The translations under genes and the position numbers were made by a program. From assembly GCA_008931825.1 (NCBI GenBank), contig QXVZ01032469.1, positions 1 to 29,715 of the forward strand: DNA of 29,715 nucleotides, written 5' to 3'. Positions within the stretch are counted from its first letter, which is position 1, and every line of letters starts with the position of its first letter. This document shows, piece by piece, positions 13,197-23,537 of this stretch. The notes under the pieces are model-generated. The model saw nothing but the letters and a program-made list of their open reading frames with translations, searched no databases and was not told the DNA's origin. Source of the stretch: Phallusia fumigata. Its lineage: Eukaryota; Chordata; Ascidiacea; Phlebobranchia; Ascidiidae.

Positions 13197-13991
13197 ATGT
13201 CTACTTTAAAAAAAGATAAAATGGATCAAGACAACAATCAACCAAGTAACAAAGAGGCAAACAGAGTTGGATTGGTGTGCATAGAATGTGAAACACCATG
13301 CTCAAAGTTGTACTCCCTTTTTCCAAACAGCACCAACCTTAGAATTGAACACTGCACAAAGTGTAAACAACCTGTTGACAAATACATTGAATATGATGTG
13401 ACTCTCATTTTGCTTGACCTCATGCTTTTAAGCAAGCCAGTGTGGCGACACACCCTGTTTAATCAAAATATGGGGTACTTGCATTTGAAACTGGCTGCTG
13501 TATGTTTGTTTTGCGATGGTTATATGAAATGGATGGTGTCTCCTGTAAAGAATGACAATTTTGATATGAAACAGGATGTGGTCTTTCAAGCTGCAAAACA
13601 AGTGGAGTTGTATGTCATGACATTAGTATCTGCCGTACAACTGTTAATGTTCCTTACGATCACTGTGATTTTCTGCAAAATTTTGGAACTAATTTTAGGT
13701 AGTCGGTTTGCAAGAAAACATATTAACAGTAACTCAATTTGCAGGTGTTTGCTGCTAGCCAATTGTGGAAAGCTGTTGTTTATTCCAGCTATAGTTTGGA
13801 CACAAAATGAAAGTGATTTCTATTTGCAAATAATCCTGTATTATATTTTTGTTTGTAGTGCTGTTGCATTAAGTACTCTAATTGATTGTGAAAGTTTTGT
13901 AGCTTTGTGTGTGATTTTATTAGCTCACTTCACAAGTAATTTATTTTCTATGCCAATTACCAAATGGATAAATTCATTAAGTTTGCACTGA
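13197..13991 (+). CDS. ARV1: ARV1, ER membrane lipid/sterol homeostasis protein, single-exon, complete
   Basis: ER-resident protein of the ARV1 family, implicated in sterol trafficking and GPI-anchor and sphingolipid homeostasis. The frame of 264 residues is close to the usual length (human about 271). The N-terminal ARV homology domain has its zinc-binding-type cysteine pairs CIEC (C28, C31) and CTKC (C53, C56), followed by the diagnostic QPVDKYIEYD at 58-67 and then LLDLMLLSKPVWRHTLFN. Four or five hydrophobic, probably membrane-spanning stretches follow: about 90-112, 138-168, the CGKLLFIPAIVW segment (about 190-206), 208-228 and the C-terminal stretch. The ATG at 13197 leaves a short acidic leader before the zinc domain; a second in-frame ATG eight codons later is an alternative start. 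Family members usually have several introns; none is seen here. Confidence 0.95.
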   Translation: MSTLKKDKMDQDNNQPSNKEANRVGLVCIECETPCSKLYSLFPNSTNLRIEHCTKCKQPVDKYIEYDVTLILLDLMLLSKPVWRHTLFNQNMGYLHLKLAAVCLFCDGYMKWMVSPVKNDNFDMKQDVVFQAAKQVELYVMTLVSAVQLLMFLTITVIFCKILELILGSRFARKHINSNSICRCLLLANCGKLLFIPAIVWTQNESDFYLQIILYYIFVCSAVALSTLIDCESFVALCVILLAHFTSNLFSMPITKWINSLSLH

Positions 13992-16900
13992 GACCACGTC
14001 TACTGTTTGTTTCTTTACAGTTTTACACTTTTACACATTCGTTTTTTATTTGTTTGTTGATCTTGGTCTATAGGTTGTGAACAGGTTTCAAACAATTTGG
14101 TTAATACTTTACTGAGATGTAGATGTCTAGTGACATTAGGAAGGCCAAGTTTAAGTTTTCAAAACCAGCTGTGAAGCAATTAGTTTATGTTTAATCGTGT
14201 GTCATTGGCACAGAGAGAAAATTTACCAAGAGGGGACAAATCCTAATACATTCATTTTCTCCGTATTGAGTAATTTTGATAGAACGTAATAATGAAGCAC
14301 AGTTTGGGGAATTCCGGGGGGGGGGGGGTTAAATACCCTCTTTTGCCCATGCCGTGAGTCACATCAGTGAAATACTTCGACATTTTTTCCCGGTAAGCAT
14401 GAACCAAAACTTTCTTTGAAAAGCAACAAAACAATGGTTTGACGGCCTACTACAAACTAGCCTGTGGTCACTATGGGCGCCACCACGGAATTCCGAAAAA
14501 GGTACTTTATGAATTATATAAGTTCTATGAACAAAATCTATTATTGAGTCAAAAGTATGCATGTATTGATGTTTGCCCCTTTTTGGAAAATTTTCTGCCG
14601 GCGCCCATATTGGTCACTATACCCAGGGTGATATTACACAGGTAGGTTTAACAGCTATACATGACAGTTAGTTTTTTATATTTTTATCCAGTTCTATCGT
14701 AAAAGAGACGACTCTCGTAATATGTTTTACAAGTTTACCTAATGTTACAGGTAGTCCTGTGAAAAGTACATGTACTGTACACACATTCTCCTTGATCCAT
14801 TTGCAGTAAAGAACATGATAGGTATTCGTTTCACAGAACCTGAAATCCATACTGCTCGAGTAAAGCAAGATGAAGCCAGGTTCCTAGTACAGGTAGGGCG
14901 ATAAGAGCAGGACCGCAGCACGGTTGTTCAAATAACACATAACCATTTCGTATTAACATTCAACCGAACCAACACCGCTTTGTGACTATCCAATATTTCG
15001 CAGGCAAAGTTGTTGTGTAATGTCAGGTTGCAGTTTTGCAGTTTGTATACCATAACAGAAGCTGTAAAACCGATGATCAATAAGCAAAGACGCAGAGAGC
15101 CATGTGGTACAGAGTATCTGATCTGAGGACTATATACAGAGATACAGAGTTGCCTGATGTGACACGTCATACCAGTCGAATACAAGGAAGCTTTACAAAA
15201 ATTTTTCCATGGTGTTAATTTCATCGTGTGCGACGTTTGCGAATTTGTTACGAAGTATTTAAACCCTTTCTTAACACAAAGGAAAACACTGTTTACACAA
15301 AACATCGAGATGAGTACAAATTCGAGTGCGACATCGCCCTAAATCAAACGCGTGATTTTCTTTACCTATTCGCATTTCTAATCAATTGAAGTGACGCAAG
15401 TTAATTAGTTAATGATTTAACTTTGCTTGTTTTCGCATACCTTTGGCAGTTTCGACCTACAGGTGAACGGCCGACAGTACTGTTGCAACATTTTGACCTA
15501 GCTTTCTTGATATAGTTGTGTATAATGATTTTGTTAACATGGTTTACATAGGACAAGGCCTGGTGATTTAACGATATACGTACGTCAATACAAAGCATAG
15601 GTTTTCGGGCCACGCCCGATGCTCGGATGCTCGAAGCATAAAAACAAGATGAGTCGACATAAGGCATCAAAACTCACCAAAGCGTGTTTGATAGGGTCAC
15701 AAACAAGCTAAACATTTAGCACTTTGCTACCGGGTTAAAGTAAGGTCAAGGACATCAAGAGTAACTTTAACTTAGCAATAATCAGTTATCGGAAGTTTAG
15801 GTCGAGTTTATGTCGCCTGATGCCACAGGTGGTTATGTGTCCGACAAAGATGGTAAATGGATCAAGGTTGACAGTAAATAGCCAACCTGCACATATTTGA
15901 TCTCGGTGCAAAAATTGTATTTGACTGAAAAGCCAGTGGTTATGTGGTCTATTTGTTTGTGCCGAGGGTCGCCCCACAGCCTAGGTCAAGAACAATTTGG
16001 ATTGCGTAAGTTCTTTCCGCAACAGCTTGTTTTTGTATACATAGCAGCGTATTAAGTTACATTAAAAACCGCTTTAATAATTTTACCATATATGAACAAA
16101 TTAATTACGTGCAGCTTTTGCTCAGAATTCCGTTTTCTCTTTTTTCTGGTTTATACTTCGTGCCCGGAGTGACGTATATGAGGTGGTGTAAATTCCGGAC
16201 GATGTATACGAGTACATAAATCTCTTCCACACAAAGCAAATATTGGGCAGAAAACAGCACCGAAAACTTTCGAAACGGTCTATATTGCATTTAAGAAAGG
16301 TGAAAAGTTTGTTTTGCACAATAACATTGTAAGTTTAACGCAAAACCTGGCCTTTCGCGCGGGCGCACGATTTTAATGTATTTAACGGTTGAACAGGAGG
16401 CCATATGCAACTAATCCGATGCATCATGCTGTTGGCAACTCGTTAATTTACACCGGATTTTACTCAGTTTATAAGGTAAATGTCAGATTCACGCAAATAT
16501 GCAAACACCTCGAGGTAATTTTGCTGTGAATAATCGACTGCGTTGTCCACAGGAGAACTCGCTTTTCGAGGAAATCAAACTTCGTTTCCAAGGATTTCCT
16601 TTAATATTTTGAAAGAAATTTCGTGGGTGGATTGACTTCACGCTTTTACCGCGAGCTCTGGTTGTGGTTCCTTTGAAAGAACTGATTTTATTTAATCATT
16701 TAGTCATTTAGTTTTATCAAATATCTGCAACGACCAGACCAACCACAAAATATTGTAAACATAAGTAATCATGTTGAAAGTTGAAAAGAGCATTTAATTG
16801 GTTCTACAGCATTTATTTTTTCAATAAAGTTTGGCGCTCTTGGTCTTCCGTGTATAAAACGAATTTTTGTCACGTCACCAAACTCGTTTTTTCTCATTCG

Positions 16901-18496
16901 CTGCAGTATATAATCAACATTACTTAAAACAACGGCGCATACTACTTGTGAAGGATACCTTAAAATATGTTTATTCATCGGCTACACTAATTAGGAATGC
17001 AAATCCAAAACCACCGAAATGTCTTTGGCTTCTTCAACCAGCGTATTAATAACAGCATCGTTACTACGTTTTTTCATGTTGCAGTAAACACGGTTTGAAA
17101 AGGAAGTCGGTACAGCGTACGCGGTTTGATGTGGTCGGGTTATCCTGTCAAAACGGACATTTTATAATGAGGAACACATAGGTTTAAATGGTGAGAACCG
17201 GTGTCGGGGCAAAACAGCATGTAAAAACAGAAAAACAACAACGCAATTTACAGGACCATAAAACCATATGGTCATGTAGTACAGTTTAGAGAGCGATTTG
17301 TAATCGTAAAAGCAAGTCTAGCCAAGCGGCAAGCGCTGTTTTTAAAAATATGATTTAAAGTTAGCTAACCTGTGTTTGTTATTGGCAACTTGCGTGGTCG
17401 ACATAATGGCGTTCGACTGCTAGAGCATGATGAACTATCCGTTGTCAAAATAGTTGTTTCAAGCTGTTAGTAGAAATACTATACTAAGCGGTTCACCCCT
17501 AATGGCGTGGTTGCACAGTTCTACTTGGCTACGTTTTATCTGTCGTAACCGTGAAGGCACCAAACCAGTCCGTCGCTTAGAAACCACTGACAACGAAACT
17601 CCGGCACCAAATTACAGAATATAAGTTCAAGTGGCGAGGAGAGCACTCTGTGTGGCAAGCCTTAAATTAATTTGTCCCACGAAAAAAAGTTTGGTGTTTT
17701 GCGGTGCATAAATTACAACCTTCAAACACCAAGCATACAAGCTCAGGCGACTGTCATGTAATTGTTGCTTTTGACATGTGTTTTAGATTTGCTGAAAGCG
17801 TTTACTGGCAGTTGTTCTAAATGCGACAGCATGATATTAGAAAATACAATTTCGTCAAAAGCAAAAAAGAGTTCAACCTTTGTGGTTTATATTAGACAGG
17901 CAACCTAAGTGTTTAGGGTTTACACTGCAGAAGTGAACAGGATAATTTTCGATGCTCTGATATAACATTTGGACAGGCACAACATACAAATATGTTTTAA
18001 GAAATATTTGATATGCTGCTGTCTCGTTTTTTTACACAACCACGGTCACTTGCGTAGTGCAATAATATTAGAAAAGTCCTAAAACTTCCTTGCTGAAGTA
18101 CGTTGAAGGGCTCTCACCCTTGTAAGTGCTTGGTTTGTGCCATGTTCTGTTGTTCCGGTAGTAGCACGTTAACATGATTTAGTAATAATTTCCAAAGTCA
18201 TTCCGTGGCATACATTACATGTCTACAGTATTTTTTACAGAAACAAAATTGTATTAAAACTTCTGTGTCTTTTCAAAAAGCTGTCATCTTTTGAAGCCTG
18301 AGTTATCTGCTAAAGTAGATTAAGGTAAGTTGAAGTTATAGGTATAAAAATGATTTGATGTAAAACACTACCATGGCACAAAACACCAAATTTATAATAT
18401 TTATTCAATGTCCAAATCTTTGTGAAACTGGTATTAGCGGAACATACACAGCTCTGGAGGTATGTGAGTCACGTAATATTCGACGTAGGCAGGGGT
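13992..18496. other. Gene-poor region, no confident gene
   Basis: 4.5 kb on both strands with only short open frames, none with recognisable similarity. Contents I can name: a G13 run at 14316-14328, a possible small inverted-repeat element at 14466-14620, a minus-strand frame at 16769-16978 (69 codons, unrecognised, not called), and several short open segments bounded by splice-like dinucleotides, for example 16394-16475 and 16554-16605 on the plus strand. The last two join in frame but their start could not be found. No tRNA, snRNA or 5S RNA gene was recognised by eye. Confidence 0.5.
14466..14620. repeat. Possible small MITE-like element with 9-bp flanking direct repeats
   Basis: The 9-mer GGTCACTAT occurs at 14466-14474 and again at 14612-14620. 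Just inside lie inverted ATGGGCGCC (14473-14481) and GGCGCCCAT (14600-14608) blocks. The arrangement resembles a short terminal-inverted-repeat element with a target-site duplication, but the arms are short, one arm overlaps the direct repeat, and no family was recognised. Confidence 0.35.
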
Positions 18497-18605
18497 GTAG
18501 CCGAGGAGGGGCCAATAGGCTATATCCCCCAAATTTTGAAATTGTAGGTTAAGGTGGACTACTCCCGGTTATTGCCCACCTTTTCAAAATTTTGGGCTGG
18601 CTACG
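18497..18605. repeat. Hairpin / MITE-like inverted repeat
   Basis: The inner arms CCCAAATTTTGAAA (about 18528-18541) and TTCAAAATTTTGGG (about 18583-18596) are near-perfect inverted complements. The outer arms GTAGCC (18498-18503) and GGCTAC (18597-18602) extend the pairing, with loosely paired sequence between. The whole folds into an imperfect stem of about 105 nt. It could be a degenerate non-autonomous element; a structured RNA is less likely. Confidence 0.5.
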
Positions 18606-18643
18606 CTATCGGACACAGGTGAACGCAATGTCTCCTTATCATA

Positions 18644-18943
18644 TTACTCAATATACTTGACGCAATCGTGGGCCACACGATGCTTTCCGGGTATTTGTGC
18701 CACAAGCTTTATAATCGCTATCTGCCCCGATTTCGCCGCGACCGTATCACATATCTTGTTTGGCAAGACGAGAAGTCCAAACGAGTTTCGTGCGTTGTTT
18801 ACACCCGACACAACTTTGCGAATTCTGATCTGTAAACGAGATACCATTAGCGCAAGGGACAACAAACTGTCCTGAGTCTTCGAGGGCGTTTCCGAATCCC
18901 AGTCACGTGACTTGTTAGGTGTAGGGTTTGCTCGTAAGCGCAT
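18644..18943 (-). CDS. Hypothetical 99-residue frame with a weak ankyrin-like segment
   Basis: A minus-strand open frame from ATG at 18943 to a TAA stop at 18644, with an in-frame stop just upstream of the ATG. Most of it is unrecognised and basic. Near the C-terminus, DTVAAKSGQIAIIKLVAQ resembles the helix-turn-helix core of an ankyrin repeat (pattern xxxAAxxGxxxxxxxLL). One partial repeat is not proof; it may be a chance frame, an exon or a decayed fragment. The local sequence is richer in CpG than its surroundings. No splice partners were found. Confidence 0.2.
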   Translation of the reverse strand: MRLRANPTPNKSRDWDSETPSKTQDSLLSLALMVSRLQIRIRKVVSGVNNARNSFGLLVLPNKICDTVAAKSGQIAIIKLVAQIPGKHRVAHDCVKYIE

Positions 18944-19056
18944 GATAAAAAACACTTAGAGTAACCGCTCGACAATACTGGCTGTTGTGTTCACCTTCAT
19001 CTTTTCAAATCAATGCTAACGTGGAGTACAAAATGTCAGTTTATTAACAACCTAAA

Positions 19057-19326
19057 ATGTTTGTTCTTGGAGTGATTATGCAGCGGGGCCTTACATGGGG
19101 CAATAAATTACGTACATCGCTTTGTAGTCTTGAGCTTGTTAGTGTCGGAACCAATGGGGTCTTTGTAAGTTTGGAGACTTTGGTTTACAACCCTGCCAAT
19201 CATAAAACCGAACAAACATATTTCCTTGCAAATAATAGCGAACCGCAAAAATTAATCATTGACCAACTGAACGCAGTTCTGGACAAAAACGTTCCTCTGG
19301 GAAAAGATTTTAGCTGCTTGCTCTGA
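19057..19326 (+). CDS. Hypothetical 89-residue open frame, possible first part of an unrecognised gene
   Basis: ATG at 19057 to TGA at 19324-19326. The composition looks coding-like, with mixed hydrophobic and polar stretches and no low complexity, but I recognise no family. A strong in-frame donor (TTT|GTAAGT, cut after 19164) lies inside it. That donor is phase 0 and could join the exon-like segment at 19855-19971, giving an alternative reading in which only the first 36 codons are used. No signal peptide or membrane segment is obvious. Confidence 0.25.
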   Translation: MFVLGVIMQRGLTWGNKLRTSLCSLELVSVGTNGVFVSLETLVYNPANHKTEQTYFLANNSEPQKLIIDQLNAVLDKNVPLGKDFSCLL

Positions 19327-19854
19327 GCGTGTAGACTTAATCCTATTTTCGTGACAAGTTTCCGGAAATTGCATTTAATTCCAAGTCATTAAAATTTGGC
19401 CGAATAGTTTTAATGCAGCAAGTTACATGATTATACGTGTCAGCGTAATAACTGCGAACTTCTGTGGTTTTCCGTTATGAAATGTAAAAGCCCTATGTGT
19501 GCAGCCTGTGACGTCATTGACAACCATAACTTTGATGACAAGTCGTAACATGCTCCGTCGTTTTTGAACTTGCAAACTGTGCTAACTCAATGGCTCACTC
19601 ACCAGCAGACAACTGGACATTGTCCGAAACTTGTTGTTGTCGTGACGTATGCTGCATAAAGTTGCTTTGTTCAGCTTCGATCGTGTTGATACGGTCAATT
19701 AGCTTTAGTGCGGGCACGTAATTGTGGTCAAATTCGCCGAGCGAACGTCAGGAGTTCAGTTTCTGCCATAGTTTTCAGAGTCAGCACCTGTATATAAACT
19801 GTTTGTAATTTTAAATGTGTTTTGTGTTTAACTTTGTATTCTTGATCATTGCAG

Positions 19855-19971
19855 GTTTTGAAACGTTCATGGTTCACAAGCAAACTGAAAAATCTGTCAA
19901 ATCAAGTCAAAACATTGATAGCAGCTGTGGATTTAACCTGGGTGAATTATTTTGACTCCCGGCAACATTTG
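19855..19971 (+). other. Exon-like segment, 39 codons, unrecognised
   Basis: Bounded by ATCATTGCAG at the left and TTG|GTAAGT at the right, both good splice-site matches, and open in frame 0 for exactly 39 codons (begins VLKRSWFTSKL). A following phase-0 acceptor, CATCCAG, at 20211 would add GATTATGAA... and reach a stop at 20245-20247. A second frame is also open for most of the segment, which weakens the case. Confidence 0.3.
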
Positions 19972-22390
19972 GTAAGTTAAAACTCAAGATTGTTCACAAT
20001 AGTTTATCAGTTAACGGCCGACATGGGTTTTACTTTGAAAAGACTGTTCTTTCCATTTATGTGGAGAGGGTTTGTTAAAGACTGATCAATATAAAAGAGT
20101 TGATTGTTCAGCTTAAGGATGAAGACAGCGTATAACTTGTAAGGTAAACACATTTAGGTAGCTTTCGCCCCTATGTCGAATTTACTTTATTAACACTAGG
20201 TTTTCATCCAGGATTATGAAAGTTCACTTCTCAGCAAACAACCCTGAGTCACGTTAGCGCGTCACACTAAACATACAGTCTTCTTTGTTCCAACTTCACT
20301 GGTAAACGAATTTCCTCTCCTTCCTTCGTTTGTTTGTCATCGAACGAAACTACGCACTGCACAAGGCTTTTTATTCGCGTAATCGGCATGGCACTCGGCA
20401 CTGACGCTAGGAATGACGTTAGGTTATAATCGGATTTGGTATATCCAGATTTGACTGGGTCGTTTGTACATATTGGCCTCTGAATGACCAAGTTCGCGAA
20501 AGGTAACTACTGAAATTAAACGCGCGTCGTGACCCAAGGGGTATTCGGTGTTTGGAGGAAAGGACGCGCGTCCGCCCGTCGCTAAACCGCGTCGCGACGA
20601 TATTGGCATGTCGACTGTCGTTTCGACGAAGCGCTTTCACTTCGCGGAAGGTTTCGACTCACCGAAATCCCCAAAAGCCTCGCCGAAAAATAAATACGCT
20701 GTCACCTGTGCTCCAGGCTCACGAGTCAACTCTGATCAACAGCGGCGAACAAATAAGCAAACGCGAGTGCGGAAGCAAGATCGCCATGCCCAGATTATTT
20801 TACTTCAGGGTATACAAGCTTTTTAAGGGTTTGTCGCGTGTCAGTCAATGTAGCGTCAACCAGTACTCTGAAAAGCGTGAAAGTGGCGTGTCGTGGTGGT
20901 AGTACAGCGGGCAGAGGCTGAACCAAAGCGAAACCCGCAGCTATGTAGGATGTGTACTGTCACCAAACCAAGTCCGCAGATAATAAGCCACACGTTGAAG
21001 TTATCGGTCGTAAAAGATCGAAAAACGGTTTAATCGAAGCATGTAATTTTTATTGATCGGCCCTTATATGTAAAAACAAGAAAAACCTGTTTGGTATATG
21101 TACTCTGAATCACACTGTGCCAACAGAGTTTACAAAAGCAAATATTCATGTGGTAAAACGACTTTGTATCCAATCACGACCGTACCTTTGGAAATTATTC
21201 CTTTGCTTCACAAAAGTAACATTTTCACTTGTAATCGTTAGTTCGGCAGATGAATCAACAACATTCAGTCTCTTCAACCTTTAATATGCCTTAAAAATTT
21301 ACTGCGTGTCCTGCAAAATGTTACTACAATAAACGGCCCTTTGTCTTCCACGGTCTTTGTAAAGATTTTACCGACGTTTTATTTTGCGTCAAAGCCTGTG
21401 TTACACCACAAACAACGGGTAAAGTCACCAACACCTCGGTGAAGAGCTCATGAGCAAATGCGTGCTCTCTGGCCTTAGTGGAAAGTTGTGTCGCGGGTGG
21501 ACGGATGTAATCTCCTTCCCACGGCTTCCACTGAACTACGGGTCGACTCTCTTGTCTCGCCTCGAAATGGCAACCCGAGTAGATGTTTGTGGTGGGCCGG
21601 CGTGTAGTTTGCGTGCAAAGGTAAACGCAACGCGTGGAATATTTTTAAAGAAACTCCATACACCGCAATCGTTCGCCTTGGATAAAGCATCGATTGTGTA
21701 CGATGTTTGACATTTTTGGAAAGATTTAGATTTTTAAACAAAAATAGTTTTTAAAAATGCATTTTCGCAACACGTTCATTTTTACTTTTCATGCCTCATC
21801 AAAGTAGAGCATGCTACCAATTTAGCCGAAGTGCTTGCCCAGATATTTACTTTATTCCGTTGTGTAACTGATTAAATAGTTACCTTCACCAGTACAAACC
21901 GCATCAAACCGGATTTATCAGTCATTATTTACACAGTCATTACTTGCCAAGCTGTATAAACCGACATTGTTTGTTCAAGTGTAACATTTCTAGACATAAA
22001 TCGTTCACCAAAATTGATTTACGTGGATGTGACAGGCGCACAAAAATAACCATTTCATGTTTTGGTTTGTATTTGTACAACATACCTTACACACAAAAAG
22101 GGGTTTTTGGTTTTACCTGCGTCAAACAGTGACGAATTGTTTACTGGATTAAAGATGTTTCAAACGGTTTGCTTTAACATTTTGGACGCTATCGAGGTTT
22201 TATCGTGCGTGTCAACTACCTTGACCTTTGACAACGCTGCGTAGCTTTGCGTCAAAACAGTTAATAAGGTGCGTTCACACAATTTAAAGCCATTTTTGTC
22301 GTTTGTTGTGTGTAAACAGCAGTTAAGTATATTAGCTATTTTTGCCTCTGGCTGCGGAATCGTCGGTCTTCGCCGCGCGTACTTGTTCGT

Positions 22391-22406
22391 CCGCTATTAA
22401 TAGCGG
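22391..22406. repeat. Exact 16-bp palindrome
   Basis: CCGCTATTAATAGCGG is its own reverse complement. A second palindrome, TCGCCGGCGA, lies 24 bp further on at 22431-22440. Both are in a CpG-rich block about 1.1 kb upstream of the Kir start codon. They could be dimeric-factor sites or chance. Confidence 0.5.
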
Positions 22407-23537
22407 CAGCGTGACTTTAACGAAAGGTAATCGCCGGCGATCGCACAGCGCCATGCGCAGTGAGATTACATCTAATCTGGCGATGGGCAAATGCGGCAAA
22501 AACACGACCGGGTCGTTTCTTCCTCTGGCACTTTTTTCGCTTTTTCGGGACCGTTGTTCCTCATAAAGGGCGGAAGTGGCAGTTGCGCGAGTATTCCATG
22601 TCGTTCTTGCCTGTGTTACAGCAGCGCAAGTTTATCTACAGTACCGTGGTGTGGAATAATATTGCGTGTCACTAAGACTATAGGGATAAGAACATTAAGA
22701 CCTTAAATGACAAAGTTGCGAGGCATCGAGAGGCGTCGACAGCACCAATACAAAGAGGAAATGCGTGCGCGCGTTGAGGAAGCAGCAATCACTCAATAAC
22801 TGCGTACAGCTGTATGCTGTTATTTTCAGTTGACGCAAGTAGCCAGCATGTTCTGCGTCAGATAGGGTTGTAAAACCAAATTACAGACGATCTGCATCGT
22901 TGATCGAGGCGCAAATTGGCTCAGCGTGGCGAGCAAGTTAACAAGTTCCCGACAGATTTAGCTGACCACGACATGCAGGCGTAGCAGGATGGAATGCGAA
23001 GCCACTTGTAATCTTCCACACAATGTAAAATCTGTCTAAATCAGCGTGCAGTAGTGATGTAATACTTTGCTGCAGGCAGTGCCTTCAGGGAAGTTTAAAA
23101 CCTTTAAATAGGAACACCTAAAAATGACTCGTAACTTGCAATTGAGGCGCCTGCGTGTGTGGTGGTTCCAGTGAAACTGCTCATTCAAACACGTTGAGTG
23201 GAATTTCCAGTGAATCACTGACGATTGTTTATGACGAGAACATTTAGCGCGCTCGGTGGTCGTCCGTTAAGCCCGGGGCAAAATGTTACAGCAGTTAGCT
23301 GTTTATCGTCAGGTGTGAAATCCGATTACAGCTTCTTGCAGCTCATTTGTGGACAAATTATGATTTTTACCGGATTTTGAAAACTTTTTTAAAACACCCC
23401 TACAAACGCTATACTACTTTCTGGCTTCCTAAGCAGTACCCATACTAAGCAACCACTTCGACTGTAACGATTATCGTGTTTTTCTAGCAAATGCTAAATA
23501 TAACAAGCTAAAACAAGATAGTCATAATCTTATAACG

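Larger units (their letters stand above)
19327..23537. other. Gene-poor region upstream of the Kir gene
   Basis: No recognised gene. It holds the exon-like segment 19855-19971, a CpG-rich block around 20500-20720 with an unremarkable open frame (first ATG at 20608), a CpG-rich block around 22340-22560 with two exact palindromes, and otherwise AT-rich unique sequence. Some of it is presumably the 5' regulatory region of the K+ channel gene, but no specific promoter element could be assigned. Confidence 0.45.

Noticed and set aside
14316..14328. Run of 13 G residues
   Set aside because: Notable in AT-rich DNA, but homopolymers are common and prone to sequencing error; no other G-tracts nearby to argue for a G-quadruplex element.
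16769..16978. 69-codon minus-strand frame
   Set aside because: No recognised similarity; AT-rich; it contains an AATAAA in frame. It could be a last exon but nothing supports it beyond length.
20548..20902. Overlapping plus-strand frames in a CpG-rich block
   Set aside because: The frames begin at non-ATG codons (the first ATG is at 20608), overlap in two phases, and show no family motif. The CpG content explains the lack of stops.
21450..21741. Opposed 86- and 88-codon frames
   Set aside because: Open on both strands over the same stretch with no similarity or splice context; treated as chance.
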